Shown here one piece after another: positions 6,601 to 13,732 of a stretch of DNA of 13,940 nt (within the stretch, counting starts at the first letter, position 1; each line of letters opens with the position of its first letter). The translations under genes and the position numbers were made by a program. Location: positions 1 through 13,940 of the forward strand of contig JAPMTY010000120.1 in assembly GCA_026552835.1 (NCBI GenBank), given 5' to 3'. A model generated the notes under the pieces. That model saw only the letters and a list, made by a program, of their open reading frames with translations. It was not told the origin of the DNA and made no database searches. This DNA comes from Candidatus Methanoperedens sp. GTDB lineage: Archaea > Halobacteriota > Methanosarcinia > Methanosarcinales > Methanoperedenaceae.

Positions 6601-6811
6601 CTTACGACACATATAAGCGCATGTATAGGAAAGTTGTGCATAAGCACGACGCTTATAACGATAAGGATAGAGGATAGGTAAAAAGCAGAAAAATAAATGA
6701 GAACTTTTCTGTCAATACCTTCCAATATAAAAGGATAGATAAAAGATAGGAAGCGCAGATGATGTGTCAAATACATTGTATATGGCAAATTCTTGATAGG
6801 GGAGCTTTTTG

Positions 6812-7168
6812 ATGGTTTCAAAAAGCGTGAGCAGAACTATTGAAGAGACTCTTGCTAATGCTATAAGGCTAATGTTTGAAAATATGAAGAGTGGAGATAC
6901 TACAAACCTAGCCTTTTCAAGGGGAAACCTTCATATACTTGTTTTTGTTATGGCTATGAGTATTATTGTCATGAGTACTTTTGCGAATACTGTAGTCGAC
7001 CTATTAATAGATGCACAGACAATTGTACAAATAACAAGTATAAAAATAGCAAGTATGCCTATATTTGTAATTCAATTTATATTATCGACAATAGCAGTGG
7101 TTGCTGGATTCTGGCTTTTTTTAAAAGGGGTGAATATCGCATCAAAAAAAAATGATGGAGATGGTTAA
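6812..7168 (+). CDS. Small two-helix membrane protein, function unknown
   Basis: I do not recognise this 118-aa protein. It has an amphipathic, charged N-terminus (about residues 1-40, including SRTIEETLANAIRLMFENMKSG). Two hydrophobic segments follow, at about 41-68 (ILVFVMAMSIIVMSTFANTVVDLLI) and about 83-108 (PIFVIQFILSTIAVVAGFWLFL), and then a short Lys/Asp tail. The layout resembles small integral membrane proteins that form oligomers or accompany larger complexes, but no motif assigns a role. The ATG at 6812 follows GGGGAG (6799-6804) with seven bases between; a TTG three bases earlier is unlikely. It lies alone between a complex promoter region and the first cytochrome gene, so a link to cytochrome production is possible but unproven. 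Confidence 0.7.
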   Translation: MVSKSVSRTIEETLANAIRLMFENMKSGDTTNLAFSRGNLHILVFVMAMSIIVMSTFANTVVDLLIDAQTIVQITSIKIASMPIFVIQFILSTIAVVAGFWLFLKGVNIASKKNDGDG

Positions 7169-7181
7169 AAACGTTAAAAAC
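7164..7181. repeat. Two tandem copies of GTTAAAAAC spanning the stop codon
   Basis: GTTAAAAAC occurs twice head to tail (7164-7172, 7173-7181), with the stop codon of the membrane protein gene inside the first copy. It is a small example of the tandem duplication tendency seen elsewhere in the window. Confidence 0.6.
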
Positions 7182-7333
7182 GCTTTGTACAATCATGGCA
7201 AAATATCTTCTAGATGTTGTACATGTATGAAGACGTCAGATAGGATAGGAAGCCTTTGATCCAGGAATAAAAAACCTGGTAAAAAAATACGAATAGACGT
7301 CGAACAAAAAGAAAAAGTAAATATGGAAAAATC

Positions 7334-7348
7334 AAATTGGATAGGAAA
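7334..7348 (+). repeat. 15-bp leader repeat shared with 2271-2285
   Basis: AAATTGGATAGGAAA lies 27 bp before the cytochrome 1 start. The identical 15-mer occurs at 2271-2285, two bases before the PiT relic start. It may be a shared translation or regulatory leader, or a chance match in AT-rich DNA. Confidence 0.35.
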
Positions 7349-7375
7349 GGAAAAATCCAACGAAGAGGATAACAT

Positions 7376-9244
7376 ATGAAAAATTTAAAAATAGGAATAA
7401 CGGCTATGATGCTGTTAGTATTGTTAGCCGTAGTAGCAAGTGCCGCTGTGCCGGCACCGCCAGTGAATCAAAACCTTGGTTTGCCAGATACAAAGTTCCA
7501 AAATGTTTCGGTAGATTTATGTAGAGGTTGTCATCCAGGAGCGGCTGATATTCACCACTTTATGGTATCAGGAGGTCCTGGTTCAAACATGAATAAAACG
7601 ACAACTCTAGGTTGTGGAGATTGTCACCCAATAATTGGTGGACAATTGACCATAAGCAGAAACTGCCACGATTGTCATGACGGAACTGCATGGTCAGTAA
7701 ATCAGAATATAAACATGACAACAATTAGAGGAGCACCAGGCAGACCACATCATAACACCACAAAGAGATCTGCATCGTCAACATTCAATGCTACCCACTG
7801 GGCAGCAGATAGACATTGTACGAATTGTCATAGTGATGGGTATCTTGACAATTATGATGATGGGCATTATGTACCACCATATAACGCATCAATGGTTACC
7901 CCAATGGCCAGTTATAAGATAAATGACTCAGGAAAACTATGGGGCGGATGTTTAGCTTGTCATGATGCTGGCACAGTAGGAACAACGCCAGTTTATAACA
8001 GCGATGATACTCACCACACCGTAAGATTCTGGGTTGGTTACCAGTGCAACAATTGTCACGTATCATCTGGATTTAGAGCAGAGCCAATTCCGGACTATAA
8101 TCCAGAACCATCTGCGGCAGCTCTTAGAGTATGGTATAACCAGTCATATCCATCGTATACCACAATGTTCGGATGGGATACCACTAAGACGCATTTCGAA
8201 TTGAGAAATTCGACACTGCTTAATGCTGGAGATACAATTAATGGCACTGGTTGTGAAAAGTGTCACAGCGTAAGAGATCTGCATAATATTGAGACACCAG
8301 CACCAGACCTCGGTCTAAGTCGGGATCAGGTACTTGCAGGCGAAGTCCCAGGATATGGTCATATAGGCAACAACTCTGATTGCAGCGGTTGTCACGCGGG
8401 CTGGAAAGGAGGAGTAGTAAATCCATTCCAAGGACCAAAAGCTATGCAAATAGATAGCGTAACTCCAGGAGTATTGGTTGCAGGTGTTGCAACAGATATA
8501 GCTATAGCAGGCAATAACTTTGTGGAAAGTCCATATACGGCAAAAGTTCTGGTAGATGGTGTAGCCACCACGACGAAGTCTATAACTGATTCGGCAATAG
8601 TAGTTACAGTCAATCTTGGAATAGGTGTCCATAGTGTTGTAGTTCAGAAAGATGTTGCAACAACTGTTCTTACCACAGTAATTGCTCTGAAACCAGGTAC
8701 AATAGCATCAGCCAAATTGTCAGGCACGACCTTAACAATTACTGGCGCAGGGCTTGGAGCAGGTCAGACGATGGTTGTCGTTGCTAAGGCAGACGGAACG
8801 CTTAAAGCATCTGACAGCATTACCAGTTCTACAGATACACAGACAGTAGCAGTAGCTTCCCAGGCAGCAGTGGGCGATACTGTACAAGTAATAACACCAA
8901 CCGGTAAAGCAACAAAGATAATTGAGTCAGGAATAATTCCGCCAACAAATGGCATAAAAGTTACTTCTCCAAATGGAGGAGAGCCTTGGAAACAGAAAAC
9001 CACTCAAGTAATAAAGTGGACAAAAGTTGGTCAGATGGGATCAAACGCAAAGATAGAAATCCTTCTAGGTGGGGTTGTTAAGAAAACAATCACAACTGCA
9101 AATACAGGAACATATAATTGGGCGATTGGTACCCAGGCATTGGGAACAACCTATAAGGTAAGAATAACAAGCGTAAACGTCAAACGTGAAACGTATAGTA
9201 TATATACGGATACGAGCGACAACACCTTCTCCATCGTGAAGTAA
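7376..9244 (+). CDS. Extracellular octaheme c-type cytochrome with IPT/TIG and C-terminal beta domains
   Basis: A 622-aa secreted cytochrome. It has a signal peptide at residues 1-23 (cleavage after ASA). Eight CxxCH heme sites begin at residues 49, 80, 97, 148, 192, 224, 293 and 336. Extra His residues, including His-His pairs at 60-61, 125-126 and 213-214, could be distal heme ligands. Heme-free domains follow: IPT/TIG-like beta sandwiches at about 356-515, and a C-terminal module at about 526-622 (VTSPNGGEPWKQ ... IKWT ... YNWAIG ... YKVRITS) of the Ser-Thr-rich / Kre9-Knh1-like fold. The likely role is electron transfer at or beyond the cell surface. Its N-terminal motif PPVNQNLGLPDTKFQNV...CRGCH is shared with the second cytochrome. 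The start follows GAGG (7365-7368). Transcription probably ends at the strong hairpin at 9273-9310. Whether it assembles into filaments cannot be judged from sequence alone. Confidence 0.9.
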   Translation: MKNLKIGITAMMLLVLLAVVASAAVPAPPVNQNLGLPDTKFQNVSVDLCRGCHPGAADIHHFMVSGGPGSNMNKTTTLGCGDCHPIIGGQLTISRNCHDCHDGTAWSVNQNINMTTIRGAPGRPHHNTTKRSASSTFNATHWAADRHCTNCHSDGYLDNYDDGHYVPPYNASMVTPMASYKINDSGKLWGGCLACHDAGTVGTTPVYNSDDTHHTVRFWVGYQCNNCHVSSGFRAEPIPDYNPEPSAAALRVWYNQSYPSYTTMFGWDTTKTHFELRNSTLLNAGDTINGTGCEKCHSVRDLHNIETPAPDLGLSRDQVLAGEVPGYGHIGNNSDCSGCHAGWKGGVVNPFQGPKAMQIDSVTPGVLVAGVATDIAIAGNNFVESPYTAKVLVDGVATTTKSITDSAIVVTVNLGIGVHSVVVQKDVATTVLTTVIALKPGTIASAKLSGTTLTITGAGLGAGQTMVVVAKADGTLKASDSITSSTDTQTVAVASQAAVGDTVQVITPTGKATKIIESGIIPPTNGIKVTSPNGGEPWKQKTTQVIKWTKVGQMGSNAKIEILLGGVVKKTITTANTGTYNWAIGTQALGTTYKVRITSVNVKRETYSIYTDTSDNTFSIVK

Positions 9245-9272
9245 AGAAAAATAAATTTGAAAGATCGTTAAG

Positions 9273-9310
9273 AAAGAAGAGACTTAATAATCTCTTCTTT
9301 AAATTTTTTT
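9273..9310 (+). terminator. Strong hairpin terminator after cytochrome 1
   Basis: AAAGAAGAGA (9273-9282) pairs perfectly with TCTCTTCTTT (9291-9300) around an 8-nt loop. AAA and seven T residues follow. It lies 28 bp past the cytochrome stop and separates it from the protease gene. Confidence 0.8.
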
Positions 9311-9330
9311 ATTTGAAAATTGAACATTTC

Positions 9331-9337
9331 GGAGGAT
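9331..9337 (+). promoter_or_regulatory. Ribosome-binding site that decides the subtilase start
   Basis: GGAGGAT, the best ribosome site in the window, lies six bases before the ATG at 9344. It falls inside the frame extended to a TTG at 9320, which argues against that longer start. Confidence 0.7.
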
Positions 9338-9343
9338 AGAAAA

Positions 9344-11149
9344 ATGTTGAGAAAAATGAGGATAGAACAAAGAATATTTTTACTGTTTTTTACCATTATT
9401 ATTATAAATGGATTGGTGCATGGAACTGCGCTTGCGGAAGATCATAATGTTATAATTGGTTTTCATCAAACTGATATTCCGTCCAACCAAAAGTTGGTCA
9501 ATGATAGCGGCGGCAAACTTAAAAAAGCATTTCATCTTATTAATGCAATATCTGCTAACATGTCTGACCAAAATATTACAAAACTGAAAAAAAATTCTAA
9601 AATAGCGTATATAGTAAATAATACTATTTACAAGGCTTCAGACGAATATACAAGTTCGTGGGGAGTTCAGTCTGTTGGCAGTCAACCTGTACACAACTCA
9701 AGTATTGTTGGAGCTGGAGTAAACATATCTGTACTTGATACAGGAATTTATTACAATCATGAAGATCTTGCGAATAATTACAAGGGCGGATTCGATTTTG
9801 TTAACAATGATTCTGACCCATGGGACGACAATTGTATATCAATGTTTAAGACTTGTCATGGGACACACGTTTCTGGTATTATAGCTGCTGAACATAATGG
9901 TATTGGAGTGGTAGGAGTTGCGCCTGGAGCAAATATATATGCAGTCAAAATAATAGATGGAGGCAGTTTTACTGATGCCATTATGGTAATATCTGGTATA
10001 GAATGGTCAGTAGCTCATAATATGAATATTATTTCTATGAGCATAGAAAGTACTGAAAATAACATTGCCGTTCTTGATGCTATTAATGCTGCATATAATT
10101 CTGGGATATTATTGGTTGCATCAGCGGGCAATGACAATGGAGGTGTCGTCATGTATCCTGCTGCATACGACTCTGTTATTGCAGTATCTGCTACAGACGC
10201 AAATGATACGATTGCCAGCTTCTCAGCTAAAGGTCCTAAAATTGAACTTGCTGCGCCTGGTGTAAATGTAAATTCCACCATATGTATAGGACCACTATAT
10301 ACATGTGTAAAAAGCGGTTATGGACCTCTGAGCGGAACGTCTATGTCTGCTCCATTCGTGACAGGTGTTGCAGCTCTGATTATGTCTACAGACTTCAAAG
10401 ATGTAAATGGCGATGGAATAAATGATAATAAAGATGTAAGAATTATACTTCAGAATACCGCAAGACATGTAGGAACTCCTGGAAGGAATAATGAATACGG
10501 TTATGGTATAGTAGATGCATCAAATGCGACTGGCATTCCTTCCACTTCACCAGCTCCACCTGTGGAGATTTCTCCTCCAAAGATAATAAGTTCTTTTCCG
10601 ACATCTCCTGTAAATGATACTGTGGGAATATCAAAAATGTTTAACATTACAACTGATCAGGTTGTAAATGTGCAATGGAGTATCAATGATAACGTTATTA
10701 AAACTGACACAGATATTACATACGCACAATATGACAACATTAGTGCATCAACTGGAATATGGAATGTGACTGCGATAGCTTCTAACATCAATGGAAGCGT
10801 TAAGAATTCATGGGAATGGAATGTGAAGTCTTTACCTCCATTACCAGAGACGACTTTTAATTTGACTCTTAAAGTAGTCAATAATCCACCAATTGTAAAC
10901 AAGCAGATGATTAATTTGTCAAAAGGAAATTATTCAATAAATATACACAACATTAATCTATCTGAAGTAGATTTTAGAATTTACATGAATGGTGTCCTTC
11001 AAAAACGTCTATCTAAGGATTTTGAATTTAGTAAAAAAAGAACAGATGTGAACTTTATACTAGCAGTAAATGATGCCACGGCGGCATTCGTGCCATATGG
11101 CAAAAAAGGTGCGATAGGATATGTGACAATTAGGAGAATGAAAAAATGA
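9344..11149 (+). CDS. Secreted subtilisin-like serine protease (family S8) with C-terminal beta domains
   Basis: A 601-aa exported protease. It has a signal peptide at residues 1-31 (cleavage near ALA-ED) and an inhibitor-I9-like propeptide at about 34-98 (HNVIIGFHQ ... KIAYIVNNTIY). The S8 catalytic domain spans about 105-395. The triad is visible: Asp132 in ISVLDTGI, His172 in CHGTHVSG and Ser333 in GTSMSAPF. Asn263 in SAGNDN supplies the oxyanion hole. DVNGDGINDNKD (353-364) resembles a calcium loop. A Pro-rich linker at about 398-412 leads to a PKD-like domain at about 413-496 (FNITTDQVVNVQWSINDN, typical of methanosarcinal surface proteins). A basic C-terminal domain covers about 500-601. 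The gene sits between two cytochrome genes and leads into cytochrome 2 after 62 bp with no terminator. It may therefore be co-expressed and process surface cytochromes, but general extracellular proteolysis is equally possible. Confidence 0.92.
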   Translation: MLRKMRIEQRIFLLFFTIIIINGLVHGTALAEDHNVIIGFHQTDIPSNQKLVNDSGGKLKKAFHLINAISANMSDQNITKLKKNSKIAYIVNNTIYKASDEYTSSWGVQSVGSQPVHNSSIVGAGVNISVLDTGIYYNHEDLANNYKGGFDFVNNDSDPWDDNCISMFKTCHGTHVSGIIAAEHNGIGVVGVAPGANIYAVKIIDGGSFTDAIMVISGIEWSVAHNMNIISMSIESTENNIAVLDAINAAYNSGILLVASAGNDNGGVVMYPAAYDSVIAVSATDANDTIASFSAKGPKIELAAPGVNVNSTICIGPLYTCVKSGYGPLSGTSMSAPFVTGVAALIMSTDFKDVNGDGINDNKDVRIILQNTARHVGTPGRNNEYGYGIVDASNATGIPSTSPAPPVEISPPKIISSFPTSPVNDTVGISKMFNITTDQVVNVQWSINDNVIKTDTDITYAQYDNISASTGIWNVTAIASNINGSVKNSWEWNVKSLPPLPETTFNLTLKVVNNPPIVNKQMINLSKGNYSINIHNINLSEVDFRIYMNGVLQKRLSKDFEFSKKRTDVNFILAVNDATAAFVPYGKKGAIGYVTIRRMKK

Positions 11150-11211
11150 GAATAGTAAAATATTAAAAAACGGAAAAGAAATAAAAAAAATAGATACAAA
11201 AGGAGAAATAT

Positions 11212-12570
11212 ATGAAGAGAAAATATGTTTTTGTGTTTAGTATATGTTTTGTATTTCTGTTCCAAACATTGGTATTAGCACTGATACCGTCCCCACCTGT
11301 AAATCAGAACATGGGGATGTACGATACATTATTCATAAATGTAAACGAGAGTAAGTGTAGAAGTTGTCATGCAACAGGTGTGCCAGATACACATCATAAC
11401 CTTGTGGCAACAGGAGCATACAGTTGTGCAAATTGTCATCCAGTTCTTCCAGATGGAAGTGGAATTACAATAGTAAGAGATTGTATACAATGCCATAATA
11501 ATACATTTAATGGAATGACTATACCGAGACCACATCACGAGTCTAAAACTGCTTTGGCTGGACATTGTAAAGATTGTCATGGTAGTCTTGTAGACAGTTT
11601 TGATGACGGGCACCACATTCCATCGTCGCCACCGTCCAGTATGACACCAAATGCCACATATAAAGTTATAAATGAGACAAATGGTAAAAAATGGGGTGGT
11701 TGTGAATCTTGCCATGATCAAGACTTAACAGCAATTCCCTTCATAGCATCGAACAACAATACACACCACAGCTTAGGAAATTTGAGCGGATTCCAGAATG
11801 GTGACAATACAAGATGTGAGATGTGCCATGATACACATAATGGCAGTTATGGAGTAAATACTATAAGAGCTTGTGAGAAATGCCATGGTTATAATTCGCT
11901 ACATAATATTCAATGGGACATGTCTAACACTGTAACACAGCCAGGATACGGTCATTTAGGACCTGATGACTGTCAGGGTTGTCACGCATCATATGTGGCA
12001 GGTTCGTTGGCACCAGGAGCAGATATTATTATGCCAACTATAAACAATATCAGCTCTAATAATGTACTTGAAGGAAGTTCAAAAATGTTGACAATATATG
12101 GAGACAATTTTGTGACTACCGTTGATAATGTTACTCGATCGTCTGTTGTAATGATTACAGGTGGTATAAGTGATATTACAATATCGCCAACCAATATATC
12201 TCCAAATGAGATTATTGTAATATTGCCGCCTTTGAACAAAGGGTTGTATGGAATACACGTTCACAAGGATGGAAATGCAGAGAGCAATACTAAACCTATT
12301 GTGTCTGCGCCCCCTGTGATTATTAACTCTGCTAGAAAGATAGATTCTACATTAGTTACAATCAATGGTTCAGGATTTGGGACGTATGAATCTGCATATG
12401 AAGGCTTTGTCAATGTAACAATAAATGTAGGAGATACTGTACGTCCTTTGCAGATATTAGATTGGTCGGATACTGATATTAACGTAACGAGCTCTGATGA
12501 TATTATCGGATATATCGCAACAGTCAACAGTATCTATGGCGCAAATTCTAGTCAGATTACAAGCTCGTAA
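11212..12570 (+). CDS. Extracellular multiheme c-type cytochrome (octaheme as read, probably frameshifted at 3' end)
   Basis: A 452-aa secreted cytochrome paralogous to the one at 7376. It has a signal peptide at residues 1-23. CxxCH sites begin at residues 49, 72, 91, 119, 164, 202, 221 and 254. Heme-free IPT/TIG-like domains follow at about 273-365 and 367-452. The opening motif PSPPVNQNMGMYDTLFINV...CRSCH mirrors cytochrome 1. It differs in lacking the second beta domain and the Ser-Thr-rich C-terminus. The stop at 12568-12570 appears premature: the -1 frame immediately continues as VTMPPVLENCFGCHISSV to a stop at 12621-12623. That would add a ninth heme site and give 470 aa. The start follows AGGAGA (11201-11206). 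Likely co-transcribed with the protease. The expected role is extracellular electron transfer. Confidence 0.9.
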   Translation: MKRKYVFVFSICFVFLFQTLVLALIPSPPVNQNMGMYDTLFINVNESKCRSCHATGVPDTHHNLVATGAYSCANCHPVLPDGSGITIVRDCIQCHNNTFNGMTIPRPHHESKTALAGHCKDCHGSLVDSFDDGHHIPSSPPSSMTPNATYKVINETNGKKWGGCESCHDQDLTAIPFIASNNNTHHSLGNLSGFQNGDNTRCEMCHDTHNGSYGVNTIRACEKCHGYNSLHNIQWDMSNTVTQPGYGHLGPDDCQGCHASYVAGSLAPGADIIMPTINNISSNNVLEGSSKMLTIYGDNFVTTVDNVTRSSVVMITGGISDITISPTNISPNEIIVILPPLNKGLYGIHVHKDGNAESNTKPIVSAPPVIINSARKIDSTLVTINGSGFGTYESAYEGFVNVTINVGDTVRPLQILDWSDTDINVTSSDDIIGYIATVNSIYGANSSQITSS

Positions 12571-12623
12571 CTATGCCGCCTGTATTAGAAAATTGTTTTG
12601 GCTGTCACATAAGTAGTGTATAG
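12567..12623 (+). pseudogene. Out-of-frame 3' extension of cytochrome 2 with a ninth CxxCH
   Basis: In the -1 frame relative to cytochrome 2, starting by re-reading the last base of its Ser452 codon, the sequence gives VTMPPVLENCFGCHISSV and then TAG (12621-12623). It contains a full heme site, CFGCH (12594-12608), preceded by a Pro-Pro linker. No slippery heptamer is visible at the junction. A one-base deletion (TCGGTAACT to TCGTAACT), a sequencing error or recoding could explain it. An ATG at 12573 could also initiate it, but a 16-codon heme peptide without a signal sequence would be meaningless. Confidence 0.65.
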
Positions 12624-12643
12624 GCAATATAAAAAAATTTGAG

Positions 12644-12683
12644 ATGATCGCTATTGTCGTTATAGAGATCATTATTTATTTTT
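12644..12683 (+). terminator. Hairpin terminator after cytochrome 2
   Basis: ATGATC-G-CTAT (12644-12654) pairs with ATAG-A-GATCAT (12662-12672), with one G/A mismatch and a 7-nt loop. A T-rich run to 12683 follows. It lies 20 bp past the stop of the out-of-frame extension, consistent with that extension being the real gene end. Confidence 0.7.
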
Positions 12684-12733
12684 GTTCGAGATTTTTCATG
12701 AGAGAAATATCAAGAAAGAATTTAATGAAACTA

Positions 12734-12765
12734 GATAAAGTTTAAAAAAGATAAAGTTTAAAAAA
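12734..12765. repeat. Two perfect 16-bp tandem copies abutting a ribosome site
   Basis: GATAAAGTTTAAAAAA occurs twice exactly (12734-12749, 12750-12765) and runs directly into GAGG (12766-12769), the ribosome site of the FKBP gene. The placement mirrors the 17-bp array before the first gene. Confidence 0.9.
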
Positions 12766-12774
12766 GAGGCAAAT

Positions 12775-13632
12775 ATGAAAAAAATATTAATTCTTATCGC
12801 TGCTGCGATAATATTATTCAGCGGCTGTATAAATCAAAAAACAGACAACCAGAAAACGGTAAAAATTGGGGATAATGTATCTGTTGACTATATAGGAAAG
12901 GTTGACGGCAGTGTTGTTGTTACCTCCATAGAGAGTGTAGCAAAAGAAAATAATTTATCTTCATCGAATAGAAAATATGTACCAATAAATTTTACTGTAG
13001 GAAGTGGAATGGTTATCAAGGGATTTGATAAAGGTGTGATAGGAATGAAAGTAGGAGAATCTAGAATGCTAACTATTCCTCCTGAAGAGGGATTTGGTCA
13101 AAGAGATCCAAATCTAATCAAGATCATTCCAGTAATACAAAATATATCTTCAACGACAACTTTCCCAAGAGTTTTTAATGTATCAGTTGACCAATTTGAA
13201 TCAACATTTGGTAGTAACCATTCAATTGGTGATATAGTCAAAATTCCAGACACTAATATTACTGCGACTGTTAAAAATATGACAGCTTCGAATATTTCGT
13301 TATCGTATAATTCAGTGGTAGGTGCACAGGTTTCTCAGTTACCATGGAAGGAGACTGTAATAAAAATAGATGAAAATATAATTACTACAAAATTTGAAAC
13401 CAAAAAGAATGACATTGTCCAGTTGCCAAATTCTGCGTGGAATTCCACTGTAATTGATGTAAATTCAGAAAATATAACCCTGAGACATAATAGAATCCAA
13501 GATACTCAGATGCTAACACCCTCGGGCAATGTGAGAGTACATTTCAACGATACATATATAACAATTGATATGAACAATGAACTTGCAGGACAGACATTTG
13601 TCTTCAATGTGACTGTTAGGTCAATAAACTAG
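12775..13632 (+). CDS. FKBP-type peptidyl-prolyl isomerase, predicted lipoprotein
   Basis: A 285-aa prolyl cis-trans isomerase of the long archaeal FKBP type. Residues 1-18 form a lipoprotein signal (LFSGC, lipidated Cys18), placing it on the outer face of the membrane. The FKBP core spans about 29-118: GDNVSVDYIGKVDG at 32-45, FTVGSGMVIKGFDKGVIGMKVGES at 73-96, and IPPEEGFGQRDP at 101-112. The segment at about 46-68 lengthens the loop after the first strands. Residues about 130-285 form repeated beta-rich modules (FxxxxGD/NDIVxxP ... ATVxxM/STVIDV), as in multidomain archaeal FKBPs. The likely role is folding of secreted proteins, which in this setting would include the cytochromes and the protease. 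The start follows GAGG at 12766-12769. A terminator precedes it, so it probably has its own promoter, though no clear TATA box is visible. Confidence 0.88.
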   Translation: MKKILILIAAAIILFSGCINQKTDNQKTVKIGDNVSVDYIGKVDGSVVVTSIESVAKENNLSSSNRKYVPINFTVGSGMVIKGFDKGVIGMKVGESRMLTIPPEEGFGQRDPNLIKIIPVIQNISSTTTFPRVFNVSVDQFESTFGSNHSIGDIVKIPDTNITATVKNMTASNISLSYNSVVGAQVSQLPWKETVIKIDENIITTKFETKKNDIVQLPNSAWNSTVIDVNSENITLRHNRIQDTQMLTPSGNVRVHFNDTYITIDMNNELAGQTFVFNVTVRSIN

Positions 13633-13650
13633 AAGCATATAGTCAAAGAA

Positions 13651-13711
13651 TTTGTTAACCTTGATAGCAATCATTAACAAAAGATATTAATTTATGATCA
13701 ACAATAGTTGA
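13651..13711. other. Hairpin-forming DNA upstream of TnpB, possible insertion-sequence left end or terminator
   Basis: Two inverted repeats lie between the FKBP and TnpB genes: TTTGTTAA / TTAACAAA (13651-13658, 13674-13681, 15-nt loop) and TCAAC-AATA-GTTGA (13698-13711). A 12-bp palindrome ATCATATATGAT spans the TnpB start (13726-13737). IS200/IS605 elements end in subterminal hairpins, so one of these could mark the left end. The first could equally end the FKBP transcript. The right end is outside the window. Confidence 0.35.
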
Positions 13712-13732
13712 GAATAAATAATCATATCATAT

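Larger units (their letters stand above)
6232..6811 (+). promoter_or_regulatory. 580-bp control region with no credible gene
   Basis: No convincing reading frame occurs on either strand. From left to right it holds a small hairpin CTGCA/TGCAG (6269-6285), a palindrome GCACGTGC (6374-6381) and a GC-rich hairpin (6383-6403). Next comes a first ACATTTCT-ATGGAA box followed by AT-rich, TATA-like DNA (about 6485-6505), then the phased repeats and main promoter (6540-6600). An inverted repeat ATAAGCG/CGCTTAT (6613-6619, 6650-6656) encloses a GTGC-ATAA-GCAC hairpin (6636-6647). A weaker TATA-like box AATATAAAAG lies at 6724-6733. Its length and density of symmetric sites are unusual for the small gene that follows. 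Confidence 0.5.

Noticed and set aside
7261..7286. CCAGG/CCTGG hairpin as a terminator of the small membrane protein gene
   Set aside because: The following run is A-rich on the + strand, not T-rich, and the stem is only 5 bp.
8238..9003. Several minus-strand open frames inside cytochrome 1
   Set aside because: They are antisense shadows of a gene with clear heme motifs and have no ribosome sites or family features.
9320..9343. TTG start extending the subtilase by eight codons
   Set aside because: The excellent GGAGGAT site at 9331-9337 lies inside that extension and is correctly spaced for the ATG at 9344.
11329..11721. 130-codon minus-strand frame opposite cytochrome 2
   Set aside because: Its Cys/Met/Thr-rich translation is the mirror of CxxCH-rich coding DNA, with no independent support.
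12549..12580. Programmed -1 ribosomal frameshift in cytochrome 2
   Set aside because: No slippery heptamer precedes the stop, so a one-base mutation or sequence error is a simpler explanation. Not fully excluded.
12698..12745. 15-codon frame before the FKBP gene
   Set aside because: It is too short, has no ribosome site and ends inside the 16-bp tandem repeat.
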